The position numbers were made by a program, and so were the translations under genes. From Paraescarpia echinospica (lineage: Eukaryota; Annelida; Polychaeta; Sabellida; Siboglinidae), in NCBI GenBank assembly GCA_020002185.1, contig CM034532.1, forward strand, positions 52,781,944-52,845,943: 64,000 bases of DNA, given 5' to 3'. Below, piece by piece: positions 24,797 through 37,040 of this stretch. The number at the start of each line of letters is the position of its first letter. Positions within the stretch are counted from its first letter, which is position 1. Under the pieces are notes generated by a model. The model saw only the letters and a program-made list of their open reading frames with translations, did not search any database and had not been told where the DNA came from.

Positions 24797-26639
24797 TCAT
24801 ATATGGTTATAACTGTGTGGGGAGATGTGATATGGCAGGTCAATTGGCATGGTAGCTGCCCATGGCGCCAACGATCTGAAATCGGCTACTTGACCGCGTG
24901 ACAATCTATCTGCCAGCACGTTGACGCGACCTGGCACATGACATGCCATGAAGTTGATGTTGAACCTCAGACATGTGAGAACCATTCTACGAAGTAGAGC
25001 CATAAGATGGGGTTCACGGGATGTCTGCTTATTGATTACTGGTACAAGCGCCTCATTGTCAGTGAAAAAGCAAACACTCCGGTTTGCCCATTCTTCCCCC
25101 CAGACTTCGACTGCGGCAACGATAGGGAACAACTCTAACACTGCAATGTTGAGGGAATACCAAGAGTGATGGCCAGGTTCCCCAGAACCATTCCTTGTCA
25201 TACACTGCCCCATAACCTACCCTACCTGATGCATCGGTATACAGCTCCAAATAATCACCTGCGTGAAACTTGTCATTCAGGAAGAATGCTCTACCATTAA
25301 AATCTCTCAAGAAATCTTGCCACACTTTCAGGTCGAGTTTGACTTGCTGAGTAAGCCTTACATGATGGTGTGGTCTGGTCAAGCCTACAGTTAAATCGAT
25401 GAGGCGCCTTAAGAAACATCTTCCCGCTACAACCACCGGGCATGCGTGCCCCAATACGCCAATGAGAGATTGAAGATGCTGGAGAGTGACTTTCTGCCTT
25501 GCTAAGAATTCAGCTACAAGCGACTTACATTTCGCCAACTTATCCTCCGGGAGTCTGGCTTCCAACCTGACTGTGTCCAACGTGATGCCTAAAAAGGGGA
25601 GTGTAGTAGCGGGACCCTGCGTCTTCTCCTGCGCTAAGGGGACGCCCATCTGCCTACATAGCGAAATGAAAGCATTCATGTCAGCTGCACATTTTTCAGA
25701 AAAATCTGCGAGGAACAAGAAATCATCGATATAATGGACCATTCTCGATACATTCAACTTAGACCTAGCTACCCATTCCAAGGCTGTACTGAAATATTCG
25801 AAAATAGAACAGGAACTAGCGCAACCCATAGGAAGAACAGCGTCCATATAGAATTTCCCTATCCACTGAAAACCTAACAATGGCGTGTCCTGTGGTGAAA
25901 CTGGGATTATGCGGAATGCCGCTTCGATGTCTAGCTTACCCAAGAAAATTGTGCACGGGGACTTCTTGATGAAGGTAATAGCGTCCTGTACCGTCGCATA
26001 CTGTACTGAAGAGAATTCATGTGGAATACCATCATTCACTGACGATCCCCCTGGATAAGATAAGTGATGAATCACTCGATACTCACCAGGTGTCGTTTTA
26101 GCTACAACTCCGAGCGGGGACACCCTGAAGTTGGGAACATTAGGTGGAACATTGCATGGCCCAATAATACGACCTAATTTCAATTCTTTCTTAATCTTTG
26201 CGTCTATTACTTCTGGATACTCGAATGCAGATTTCAAATTTTTAGTCAATGTTTGTGATTGAACTGGTGTATTAAGACAACCTAAACGAAAACCACAGGT
26301 AAAGCCGTGGATAAGGTAGTGGGATAGATTGCTATCATAACCTTGCAACATGAGCTGTAGTACTGCTGGGGAAACAGGTGACGGCAGGAGATTGTGTTTA
26401 TTGTCTGGGGTTAATGCGTGGGGTAATTGCTGGCAACACGGCTGTACTGGTCTGTCTATATTGGATTCGCGGACACTGGGTAACTGGGTGGCCTGCCCCA
26501 CATCGCTTGCATTTGTGCTGGTAGCGACATTTGCGACTGTCACAGTGCAGGCCCTTGTTATATGTGAAACAGGGGTTGGAACTTTGTGCCGGCCGGCGGG
26601 CTCCTCCCTTGCCATGAAAGGGGGTCCCCCGAACGGCAT
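24797..26639 (-). pseudogene. DIRS-type reverse transcriptase and RNase H
   Basis: The first frame (26,639-25,059) holds RT: LGKLDIEAAFRIIPV (first catalytic Asp, residues 234-247), MGCASS (SPxxF-like block) and VHYIDDFLFL (YIDD at 303-306), then RNase H start LELYTDASGRVGYGAVYD near 465. The frame then shifts near 25,180 to 25,213-24,797, which continues AVLELFPIVAAVEVWGEEWA, RSVCFFTDNEALVPVINKQT and HVPGRVNVLADRLSRGQV. These are typical DIRS RNase H blocks. All catalytic residues are present, but the one-base shift splits RNase H. It ends just before repeat B1, leaving no room for a recombinase downstream. Confidence 0.88.
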
Positions 26640-26691
26640 GCTTACCGTTCTGCTTGCTTGCAGCCAAAGCTCGGATTCGACAGTGTCCCAT
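26398..26691 (-). CDS. Zinc-knuckle end of gag
   Basis: Encodes CFTYNKGLHCDSRKCRYQHK, then CKRCGAGHPVTQCPR, the C...C...H...C and CxxCgxxHxxxxC fingers typical of DIRS/Ngaro gag. It overlaps the start of the RT frame in a different frame, so polymerase expression would require a shift or separate start. Confidence 0.7.
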   Translation of the reverse strand: MGHCRIRALAASKQNGKHAVRGTPFHGKGGARRPAQSSNPCFTYNKGLHCDSRKCRYQHKCKRCGAGHPVTQCPRIQYRQTSTAVLPAITPRINPRQ

Positions 26692-26699
26692 CCTCAGTT

Positions 26700-27911
26700 G
26701 TGTAGCACACGGAAGGACCTGAAAGACTCATCATAAACCTGCCAATTGTAACCCCGCTCTGAGAGATCCCTGATTGTCTGTATGTATTTTAGCATTGGTG
26801 GGGCTTTGTGATAGTGGACAGGTTGCGAGAGATATATGGACATGTAAATTTGAAATGCCTTGGACCACAGAGGGAAAGAGGTGATTGCTGGCTTGGCCTT
26901 GGGTTCTACGCACACCACTGAGGCCCCGTCTTCTGCCCCCTGGAGTCCCAAAGCTAATTCCTGTGAAACTGCTTTTCTTTGGGGAAGTAGGGTAGCTAGC
27001 TCCACAAATTCGCCCGCCCAGTGCTCTAGTTTTATCAGAGACATGTGCATGTAGTGAAACGGCAGAGGAAGTGAACGCTCTAACTCTGTCTTGCGTTCCT
27101 ATGGGGAGCCTATCCAATACCCCCCAACACCTGTTTCCAAGCCATCTGAAGATGGCCACGGAGTAGCCAACCCAGAGGCCGTCACTCTGGGCAGGGCAGA
27201 CTCTGTAAGAGCTACGTTTCCCACAGGCTGACCCAAGGCCGTTACATGGGTCAGCTGTGGAGAAACTGTGACACACTCACCAACAACATGGTCATCAGAG
27301 GTAAGTCCTATCGGGTCTTTACGCTGTTCTGTTAACATTTGATGCATTTGCTGCAATAAATTGTTCGACTGCTGTACCCGATCCTCCATTGACTCTTCCC
27401 ATCGGCGACGAGCTACGGTTGCTGCCTCGCTCTCCAACAGTGGCGCTGCTGTTGCGTCCCACAGATCAGTGTCACGAGTAGCTGATTATCCAGCGTCAGT
27501 TTGCACTCCTGACTGCTGGCTTCGAGCTGCCGCCGACCGACCTGCGCGTGTCCGTGGTCGTCCCCGAGCTGGCAATGGCTGTTGGATCAGCATCGAACGA
27601 TCCGTTGTCGTTGGGCCAACATCAGGCCACGCTCCTGATAGATGGCTTCGCCCCGCCCCCGGTCGTCCGGCACGTGTCCGAGGTCGACCTCGAGTCACCG
27701 GTGGCTGCTGGCCCGTCGGTGGATGATCCCCTGTCATCGGTGCCGCTGTCCGACTGCGAGTCCGAGTCGGTTCCACAATGGCAGCACCCGGACGAGTCAA
27801 ACTCTGGCTTCGTGCCCGTTTTGGAGCCATCCTGTAACAATTATGCATTGCCGGTGCGGCACGGGTTATTTGATGCAAATGTAGCCTGCCTCCGAGTAAA
27901 AACATTTCCAA
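26700..27911 (-). pseudogene. Gag-like region of the Ngaro element
   Basis: Starts around MAPKRARSQSLTRPG, includes two RGRPRTRAGR AT-hook-like repeats, a coiled segment RWEESMEDRVQQSNNLLQQM, and then PLWSKAFQIYMSIYLSQP and LKYIQTIRDLSERGYNWQVY, the conserved DIRS/Ngaro gag block. At least one stop near 27,485 and one frameshift near 27,070 break it. It binds nucleic acid in the particle by family role; that is not shown here. Confidence 0.7.
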
Positions 27912-28084
27912 TGGACTACGAACTTTTGGTGGTGCACTGATTGAAATGTTTAATTCAAGTCATGCAACATCATCAGGCACATGTCGCCACCTATTGAAAC
28001 AGATAGGCTCGTTAAACTTAAAGAGAAACTAGCTAGGAATCTGCTCTATCATTGCAGCTCCCAAAAACTGAAATGGAATAGCAA

Positions 28085-28380
28085 TGATCTGCCAATTGTC
28101 ACTGTTAAAAACACAAGAACGCCAAAAAGCCGGCTGGCTGACAAGGCCAAAACCGCCGTACTGGCCGTCTGGATCGAACTGCCAAGCTGGTCCGTCAGGG
28201 CCAGAACGCCATCATATGGCTGCACTGCCCGGCCAGCACGCCATCATATGGCTGCACTGCCCACATACGCCAAGCTGGCCAGGTCGTCACACTGACAGGG
28301 GGCTATCTGGACCGAACGCCAAGCTGGCTGGGCCAAAACACCAGGTGCCAAGCTGGCCGTTCGTCTCAGTGTATGCCCAG
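28085..28380. repeat. CCAAGCTGGCC short tandem repeats
   Basis: GC-rich stretch with six or so copies of CCAAGCTGG(CC/TC) and a 27 bp direct repeat containing GCCATCATATGGCTGCACTG. Noncoding part of the Ngaro element. Confidence 0.65.
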
Positions 28381-28639
28381 GAACAAGTAATTCAGCTCCA
28401 AATATATGATCACCATGCTAGCAACACACCATATGCTAACAATCAATCAATCAATCAATCAATCGTGCGCCTATTGATGAGGCGCTGTGAAGAAATGCAG
28501 CTGTCACCACCTAAAAATTGGAAACTGCATTAAATAAATGTTGAGGCCATCTTTACTGGAGCGACAAATTATTGGCTGGTCGTAACCTATCGGTAAGATA
28601 CCATATGATGCTTCAGAAAGCACTGCTTGGCATGATGAA

Positions 28640-29190
28640 GATCGAGGTATGTATAACAAAACACCAAACTAGTTGGTAAATAATCAGTCAATAGTCTTGA
28701 GATATCATCACCTGGCATAAAGGTGATCTAGACACATAAACCAACACGGTTGGTAAATAAACAGCCATGCAGTCTACACTTTGACACACCACCACCTGCT
28801 ATAAAGATACATATCATAAACCAACCTGGTTGGTAAACACATTCAATAGTGAAGTCTACCGCCAACAGCGTCCGCAATAAAAATTGAACTAGGTACATGG
28901 TAACAAACACTGCTGGTTAACAATTAGCCGAGTTATCTACACTCGAGGCACCACCACCTGTCACAACTTAGAAATGTATACATATACATTTACACCAGCA
29001 TTATGAATAAGTAATTAGCTGTGTAATCTACGCTCGAGGCATCACCACCTGTCACACACTTTGAACTAGATACATATATATTTTAAACGAGCATTGTTGG
29101 TAAGCAAACAGCCAGTCCTTCGAACTGCCTTCGAGACGTTGCTGCCTGCCACAAAGATGAACTGCATACAACATATAAACCAAAGCTGCT
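28640..29190. repeat. Tandem repeat inside the Ngaro element, about 85-90 bp unit
   Basis: About six diverged copies with the order 'ACCACCTG', 'ATAAAGAT', 'ACATAT', 'AAACCAAC.TGGTTGGTAAA', 'CAGCCA', 'GTCTAC'. It fills the space between the SGNH ORF and gag. Confidence 0.7.
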
Positions 29191-29559
29191 GCTGAAGAAG
29201 CAGCCAAAAGGCTGGCATCTAATCATTTGCCAGCAGTGGTCTGCGCCCGTGACACAGACCCCTGTCTAAAGAATGGCTAACATCCCTTCAAAACCGTATT
29301 ATACCATGTGCTGTCTGGATAGTGATAATAATAATAACTAATAAAAACTTTATTGAACATAGCTGCAATGCAGCCAAGTCTCGTGTAAAGCTTAAACACT
29401 TGAATTAAGTTTGCAACATGACTGACGAACGTACCATAAAAATTCACTTATGCTATGCCTATGGATCTTTACTCAATCTACTGCCTTCCTACGTTTATTG
29501 GGTAGAGGTTGGATAGCAGCCTGCTGCCCTGCCCCATTTATCGCCCGCTGAATTCGAAA

Positions 29560-30183
29560 CTAGAGCCATTTGGCTGCCCTGAGAATTGCCCCCCGGTAAC
29601 TCCTGAATAACTTGTAGTTCCCCAAATCGTTGAAATGAACCCCATCTTCGCGAAATACCCGGTCCTGCGGATTCATAAAACCCTTATGCTTCCAAAACGA
29701 GACTTGGTGGCATTGCTCGCACGCGGCCCTAACTATCTCGTTTACGCTCGCGGCACGCGCGGCCCCCTCCGATGGCGAAAAATGTCGCCAACCTTCACGT
29801 CTAATGAGTTGACCGATAACGACGTGGCTTACGCCGAACGCTACTAATTCGGTGGCAAACTCTAACAAATCCCATGCGATCTGCTGCGGACAGGGGCCCC
29901 CTGACGTGTCGATATCATTACCGCCTACGTGCAGTAGAACGACCTGCGGATCCAAACAAGCAAAACGCTCCCAGTGCTCGTCGGAACGCAACGATTGTAC
30001 TGTAGCCCCTCGACGGCCAACGTATTTCACGTTGAAACCGTGACCGTCGACGGCAAAATCTGCCGAGACCCCTGGCCAAGCCCAGGATGGACCGGCCGAC
30101 TCCAAAAACCGCGCTAACCAGAAAACATGGCTATCGCCCACGATCACTGCTCTATAGCCCCCCGTGAAACGGTCAGTCGCCAC
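29560..30183 (-). CDS. SGNH-hydrolase-like protein of the Ngaro element
   Basis: A 207-residue intact ORF. VIVGDSHVF (catalytic Ser at residue 18 in GDSH), a loop with ...GRRGATVQSL, VVLLHVGGNDI (GGND at 87-90) and DGVHFND near residue 182 (Asp...His pair) give all four SGNH blocks in order. Ngaro-type elements of animals often carry such a putative esterase, but usually after the polymerase. Here it is the first ORF in the element, about 170 bp inside repeat A1. Its role in these elements is unknown. The reading frame is unbroken while gag and pol are shifted, which suggests it is young or maintained. Confidence 0.8.
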   Translation of the reverse strand: MATDRFTGGYRAVIVGDSHVFWLARFLESAGPSWAWPGVSADFAVDGHGFNVKYVGRRGATVQSLRSDEHWERFACLDPQVVLLHVGGNDIDTSGGPCPQQIAWDLLEFATELVAFGVSHVVIGQLIRREGWRHFSPSEGAARAASVNEIVRAACEQCHQVSFWKHKGFMNPQDRVFREDGVHFNDLGNYKLFRSYRGAILRAAKWL

Positions 30184-30355
30184 TTTAATCTAACGAGTAA
30201 CGGGTACCGGACAATTTAACTTATGCGAACAACACAAAATATACTTAGGTTCGTTGTATCGATCGACGTGACTTGTTGTTGACTCGCAAATCTCCGTCGC
30301 AGAAATGATGTTGAAAGCGCGCAGAAAATTGAAGTCAAAAATGAAGCAAATACAA

Positions 30356-30678
30356 AGTCAAAACTTATACGATATTCGATAAACAACTGAACACGAGGAA
30401 TTTCAAATGTGGCCGCTGCTGGAGGCGCAGTGGCCTTTTATGCCCTGAATGGTCGGACTAGTTTTTACTGTATCACTACGCTAAAGCGCGGGAAGGCCGG
30501 CACGCCTCCCGGCTATTGGACTCTGACCTGGGCAGGACGGCCGATACGCCTTCAGGCTATTGGACTCTGACCTGGTCAAGGTACAGTGTCAGCTTGTTTA
30601 CCTAGCCTGCAGGCTGGCCCTAGTTGCCTTGGTTGCCTCGCGTAAAACTTATTATGCAATGTAATCGCATAAATCCCT
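30356..30678 (-). repeat. Split direct repeat A1
   Basis: Outer 5' end of the Ngaro-like element. Near-identical to 24,036-24,358. Confidence 0.9.
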
Positions 30679-30679
30679 A

Positions 30680-32380
30680 TATACGTGTTTGTGCGTGCGT
30701 GCGTGTGCTAATTGTTATGCTAATTTCCACCACTCGTGATGCGGTCTGTGAATCCAATTAGTAGGTTTACACTGCACACTATTATTCACTTTCAGTTTTG
30801 TATTGTCAGATTCAAAGTCCAATACATTTTTGAAATATACAGATACGAATTCTAATAAAATTCAGCAAAACGGGTGAATGTTAATATTGCATAAACCATA
30901 CAATTTAGTGCGATTGATGACATCAGACATAAGCTGATTAACTGGTAAATTGCATATTTGTGAATAGGTCATTAATACATGATAATCCATTACCCATTAA
31001 AGTATCTAACAAGTAAAACTTACAAGTATCAATTTCAAATTACATGAAACACAAGTCAACCACTCCCGTCAGTTTATTACTTTATTCAGGGACATATTAA
31101 CGTTTGACACAACTTAGGCATTGATCAATAGCTCAAGCTTAATATCATATCCTACCAACATACATTAAAATCTGATATCGAGTCACAAGTCACGCTATGC
31201 TTCAATCAGAATACCAATTTCACCAACTAAGTATGCATAATGCCAGATATATATGAGTCTGACATGCAACAGTAAGTCACAACGTTGCCCACGAATATGT
31301 GAAGTAGCATTATATGACTTATGTATTCACAGTGATAACACATAATGTAACAATAACGGCAGAAGCGACATACATATCACCCATTCTAATATAGCTTTAA
31401 AAAGCAACCGCAGAACGTGGTTAAGTTGAACTTAAACACAGTCCTTGTAAACTAACTTAATCCATATCGTAGATGATCTTGGCAACTGGCATTGTACATG
31501 AAAAAATGAAGAGGACGAGCATGCGATGTAGCGTTGTGGATTTGAACAGAATTAGTACTATCATTCATATATGACTTGAATCAACTTTAGGACTTCATCT
31601 ATATATATTTATATATATATATTATATATATATATATCCTGACTCAACAAGGTGAACGACAGCCGATAGATGGAACAGCACCATTATAATTATGTTTCGA
31701 ATTTCCCTTGCGAGCGGTATGTCATTCTGCATTAACATTGACCGCCACAATGGTGTAATTGGTATATACTTATTTTGGACAGCTTTGTCCATATTCGGTT
31801 TCTTGTTACTTGAGAAATGGCCAGAATGTACTCCGCTTAGATAGCTGGTAATGCCAGATCTCTAAGAAAGGTTAACAATTGTAACGAATAAATATACCAT
31901 ATGATGTGCAGTTTCTGGTAAACATCTTAGTGTGTTGCCAGTACTGTGTAAGCCGGGCAACTTTCAGAATGTCCAAAACGTGCTTCGTGTCAGTGTTTCA
32001 TTCATTGTACATGTTGAAATCACCAGCTATCAACACGTTTGATATACCCATTACCATGGTATGAATCACATCAGCGAATTCAAGTGAAATAACTCTGATA
32101 TTAGAGAAACCATTCTTGCCGTTTGGAGTAGGGCGGTAGTTCCAACAAAATGAAGGGATCGAATGCCACCTGCTATAAACTATACCTTACTATAAATCAT
32201 TACACAAGTATATGGTTCTTTATACGATGGTGCACTTCAAATAATATATAGCTAAACAATTATTTATTACCAATATTCTACTCATTTTGACATGAATAAC
32301 ATTTATTTAAAGCAATCCAGTAAGCTAGTCTGAAGCATCACAAGAACATAATAGGAATGTGTTGTGTTTGATCATTAGTA
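30680..32380. other. AT-rich stretch without recognised gene
   Basis: Mostly unique AT-rich DNA, with a TA tract around 31,600-31,640. No array exon or element recognised. Confidence 0.5.
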
Positions 32381-32399
32381 AATCAATTCAAGATGTGTT

Positions 32400-32660
32400 G
32401 TTTATAACGCACCATGATAAATACGTTTTGTATACTGCAGACATCAAGTAATGGTTCCATGTTGTTCGCACAAATGAATGGTGCATTGCAGTAAGAGGTA
32501 CATTCAGCTAACACGTGTTGCCAGTCTTGTTCCAGCAAACTCTGTCCCTGCATCTTCTCCTCGTTCCAGATGTAAAATCCGCCTAGCCTTCTCTCTTGCA
32601 TTATGGCCGTCACACTCAAATAACAATGGCCTCTACATGAAACAAACAAAACGCAGAGGC
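32400..32660 (-). CDS. Unrecognised open region with possible exon
   Basis: After TTTGTTTCATGTAG the minus strand encodes HCYLSVTAIMQERRLGGFYI, then QSLLEQDWQHVLAECTSYCN and APFICANN. Amino-acid use is balanced and the cysteines are spaced like a small disulfide domain, unlike the low-complexity shadows elsewhere. No clear donor follows. I do not recognise the family, and it may belong to another gene or a relic. Confidence 0.3.
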
Positions 32661-33666
32661 CAACTGTTATGATACAAATAAGCTTCTTACTATAGTAAAT
32701 CAAATTAAATCTTTACATATCTTATGCCTGTAGCATAAAGAAAAAAACTTTTTCTAAATATTGTTTTTAAATAATCAGACTGTTTAGGTTGATTTTTGTT
32801 CTACATTATACATGAATTACAATACCTATGGCTAATACTAGAGCTTACCAGTATTCACAAAATAAATAAATAATGTTGTATGTATACCAACCCTCCTAGA
32901 CAGTAAACATTTATTCGTGTTTTAAGAGCATTCTACTAGTGTCCCAATGATCGCTGATGGTATGTATGTCTAAACGAATGACTAACTCAACCATTCTCAA
33001 ATCCCAGAAAATATATTTGAGACACGATCAAGTATGTACTGAGAAGCTATGTCAGTTTGAAGAACAATACCTTTCCAATGACAATCGTGAGAAATTCTGA
33101 ACAAACAACAGGGTATCTCGAATAAAAACAAAAACAGAAACAGGTTGGCAGTTATTCATAAATGTTAAGAAACACTAGCTGGCAAACTGTTTTGGATGGT
33201 TTTCATTCCCAGAGCTAGTAAGTATCGACAGTCGATTGAATGAATCGGAGGTCCCAAATACCATTGGTATATTGTTAAGCGTGGGGAGTGTTTGAACGTG
33301 GTTCAACCTTCAACATAAGAATAGAGCATCGTGTCACAGAAAAGTGTTGAGTCATGGAATTTTATGGACTTCCTCCGTGATAAAAATAAGAGTGTATCTG
33401 CATTATACGTACTCCGCTAACATGATGACCTTATTCAATATAGGTCTATCTTAATAAGCATATCTTAAAATAATAATGATCAGGACCGTAACGTGGTTGA
33501 TATTTGGGGATGACGTGTTTTGGCGTGGGATTACACATTTTCAACAAACACCCATCACATTTGGGGGGGTAGTGTTTGACATCGTTAAAACAAATGTTAC
33601 ACCATCTAAATATAGCACAATAAGTTCCCTCCAAGCAGAACTACTTCCTCCAAACGGAACGCTTAC

Positions 33667-33716
33667 CTGCGGTGAGGGCAGTGCGTACGCACCCATCGAA
33701 CCTCCAGCCTACGGGC
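33667..33716 (-). CDS. Candidate exon, 50 nt
   Basis: Acceptor CTATCTATTTAG, consensus donor GTAAGC, phase 2 to 1, encoding PVGWRFDGCVRTALTA. The phases match class A exons but the peptide is unrelated. Both splice sites are good, but nothing else supports it. Confidence 0.35.
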
Positions 33717-33719
33717 CTA

Positions 33720-35430
33720 AATAGATAGGTATGTAGCTAGCAAGACCCTTTCAGCTACATTTTTGTTTCTAGACACCTTAAGTAGACTGATAATTAAGTA
33801 ACTATCTTGATGGCTATGAAACGCGGTTAAAATATTGAATAATTCCTGAAAAATACAATTATTGTAATATCATAACATAAACTCTAGAACAAGTGGTGCA
33901 GATATGTGTCTTGATAAACTGACTGAATTGTGAACTAGCATCGGACGTTTTCTCATTTTGCTAAAGGATGGTGTACAACAACACGACAATCTTAATTTAA
34001 ATCGGCATGCATAAACTGGAACAATGTGATAATTAATACGTACATATTTATGGTAACATTAACGTTTTCTAGACACTTGTAATTGAAAAATGATGAAGAT
34101 ACTTACTTGGAAGATGAGACAAATCTCAGCTGTATTTATGGTCCCTTGTCCGGAGTGATATTAACATTACAGACCGTTTCTTAAATTCCGCTGGATCAAC
34201 AATCTTTAGAAAACAAGACGTTCATCTGCACATTACAAATCAGAAACAAAATCCAGCCAATAGCATTCAAAGAAAAATAAAATGTCGCTTGCGCGAAGTT
34301 ACTCTCTTTGTAGCAAATAGTCTTCTTCAGACGTATTTCTTCTTTTTTGACAGCTTGAAAAAATTAAAATCACGGAAAATTGCACGAACAATACATATAC
34401 CTCATTTGAATATAAAATGGTGTCTAGTTCAAAACATACAGTATCCCCTTAATAAAAGGACAGTACTTTAATATATTTTCTCTTTTAAAACTGTCCAGAC
34501 TATATTTTGATTTATTACAAATCTGCAACCAGTCAGAAACAAAAAGTATATTAAAACTGTAAAAGGCATCGTCTATTAGAAGAGATTCATTCAGTACAAA
34601 AGTTGTTTCTGTTTTATTGTCTTCAGTGAGATAGAGTATTTCATGTCATGATAAGGAAATGCTACGTAATAATGGTGATGTACTGATATAAGCAAGTGTT
34701 GGGATCTGATTTTCAGTCCTCCTCATGGCTATGTGTAGAGTCCCTTCCCGCTTTGTGTGGACGTGTAAAGTTCTTGTCCCTTTATATAACTCAGAATTTG
34801 GAATGAAAACAAACGAATAACACCTAATACTGTATTTGACAATACAATAATATGTTTACAGTATGTTTAACATATCATGTAATGATCACTGACCTAGTTT
34901 GGTTGCACCAATCGGTTAGCTTTCGCCGATAACCACGCTCAACACACCGAGATTACAAAGCATTTTTATATGTTCACTAATTCGCTATCACAATTTAAGA
35001 TTTAGACCGTTCTTTGTGGAGATTAACGGTTGCTTTTCATTATATCATTCATTCACACTTTAAGATATATTTATTTATTTTGTTTTCTAAAGATATATTT
35101 CCATGTTTCTACCAATACTTAGTATGCTTGGTGAAAAAAAAGTGATTTATAAGAAATATATTTCATGTTTCTCGCAATTAGTAAATGTTTCATGTCATTA
35201 TACAAATGCGTATGTAGTTTATTCCGCGTGCATTTTGCATTTGGAAATACAAATTGAATTATTGTTATTATTCAATGTAGCCACTCAGTTATACGCCACC
35301 TCATTTATTATGTTACATCTTTAGACATAGATACCATTGATTGAAGATGTTACACTTGTACATCTACATGTAAATTGTTATCCCTGTGGACCTTAGATAT
35401 ACCTTGCGTACATATATATACGTGCGTTGT
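33720..35430. other. AT-rich stretch, nothing recognised
   Basis: No supported exon or element seen. Open frames are short and low-complexity. Confidence 0.5.
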
Positions 35431-35485
35431 CGCGCACGCGAGTGCATGTACGAGGCGTGTGTTTTGCGCGTGCGTGCGTGCCTGC
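35430..35485. repeat. GTGCGTGC-rich tract
   Basis: Short GT/GC repeat adjoining serine exon C2, paralogous to 40,085-40,190. Confidence 0.75.
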
Positions 35486-35541
35486 GATAATGAACTTAGA
35501 TACTGGTCATCTATCGTTATTTCACTGTGCTGCCATAGTAC

Positions 35542-35577
35542 CTGATGATGAAGAGCTGGATTCTTCTTTGCTTTCAG
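35542..35577 (-). CDS. Tail exon C2 (serine-rich), 36 nt
   Basis: Encodes ESKEESSSSSS between TTTATTTCAG and GTACTA, phase 1-1. It is the duplicate of C1 with diverged acidic part and conserved splice sites. Confidence 0.62.
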
Positions 35578-35777
35578 CTGAAATAAACAAAAGGGTATTC
35601 TACATATTTTATTCATCCATTGGCGTTACACCCAGCTGGGATTTGCCAATCATTCAATAGAAACATGCACAATCAACCAATAACAGTGATTATTTGCAAT
35701 TGCACACCAAGCTATAATGTTAAAGTTACAAATATATGTGTGTAGTGTAAATTATGAGGAATTATTCGTCAGAAATG

Positions 35778-35783
35778 GATATA

Positions 35784-35821
<38 letters not shown>

Positions 35822-35830
35822 TATAATTAT
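35778..35830. repeat. (TA)n microsatellite
   Basis: Interrupted TA run. Confidence 0.95.
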
Positions 35831-37013
35831 ATGCGCTTAATTGTTGCTATCAGTTTATTTTTATGAACAGCCAACATAAACTGGTGCTTTTAGAACGAAG
35901 TAAAAAGACAGATCTCCTGCAAAATTCCTGCTAATAATAATACCATTACCTTCCATAGCTTAGGATGGAGACAAGACTGAAACTTACAAAGATTATTCCA
36001 CGCGGCAGATGAATACATAAATGATTACCATGTCTGCTGTATTGAGACAAACACCCCATGGATTATCTTGTGAAACCCTAATAATACTATCGCAACATAT
36101 GGTGTATAGTAAGAGATCAAAATATTAAATATCTTAAAGCACCTGAAACCGGGAGCGTCTTTTCCTACCCGCTACACTCAGCAGACACAAAAGTCAGAAC
36201 CTGGAAAGCGTTCCATTTTTATGGGCGGCAGAACTGATATCGTATGAATAGGTTAGAATGTATATAGTATTATGTTATCAGTTCAAGTACAGCAAAATGA
36301 AGTACAGCAAAGCAGGCTGTCCTCTGATGGGAAATTAATACTAAATATGTACGTAAGATTAGCCCTACCATACTACAGAACTTAGGGGTATGCACATGCC
36401 ACATGAAGACAAGAGTCAAAATAATTTAACAGTTACAAAGGCCTTGATACAGTTTTATATCTGAAACTTCTTCCACATTTATAGTTACATTGGAAAATTA
36501 TACAATATATACAAAAAGTGTAAATATTACTTTGACAGTTTAAACTATTTCTTTCAAAGAAACAGCTTTTGATTTGACTATCTACTTAAAATTATATATT
36601 GCGTATTGATTCCTGTTAAAACAATATTGGGAAATTCAAATATCACTGATGATTAAATGAGTAATGCGTAACAAACGTATTTTCTATTTAAATAAATTAA
36701 GTCTAATTCATAGAACACAATCTGTCAATACTTTTTCACAATTTTAAGAGAACCAATATAAATTAACCAATGCTGAAATATGATTACAATATACAAAATA
36801 CACTACGCATTAAACCAAATCCACAGATGAAAGTTGAATTACAATTTCAAGTGGTCTTCTCTTGATGTTCCTTTCTGAATCAATTAATTGACGTCATGTA
36901 CAAGCATTTTTTAAATAAACAAAACTGATCAAACAGAACATATGAAACAATAACTGTGTCAACGCCATGTTGTTGTTGTCATGTTTACGTATTTTGTGAA
37001 TATGTGATGTTAC

Positions 37014-37040
37014 CTTTTTTGTCGTCGTCTGTTTTCTCTA
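37014..37040 (-). CDS. Tail micro-exon, 27 nt (EKTDDDKK)
   Basis: Acceptor CTTCTTTTATAG, donor GTAACA, phase 1-1, encoding EKTDDDKK. A second AG inside would give a 15 nt form (DDKK), resembling the 37,733 exon; both keep the frame. Confidence 0.5.

Larger units (their letters stand above)
23515..30678 (-). mobile_element. Ngaro/DIRS-like tyrosine-recombinase-type retrotransposon
   Basis: The element is inverted relative to the window. Its repeats follow the split direct repeat plan A1-internal-B1-A2-B2: A1 30,356-30,678, B1 24,358-24,680, A2 24,036-24,358, B2 23,515-23,837, each about 323 bp. A1/A2 differ at about three sites and B1/B2 at about one, so insertion was recent. Coding regions on the minus strand in order are an SGNH-hydrolase ORF, a gag-like region, and DIRS-type RT plus RNase H. 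No tyrosine recombinase was found. Between A2 and B2 are 198 bp of unassigned sequence. It sits in an intron of the exon array, near a GTGC repeat. Confidence 0.88.

Noticed and set aside
27548..27940. 130-residue plus-strand frame
   Set aside because: It is antisense to the gag start, whose RGRPRTRAGR repeats and downstream blocks make the minus strand the coding one.
28640..29190. Regularly spaced repeats that could suggest a CRISPR array
   Set aside because: Repeats are degenerate, with no distinct spacers, and lie in a eukaryotic retrotransposon.
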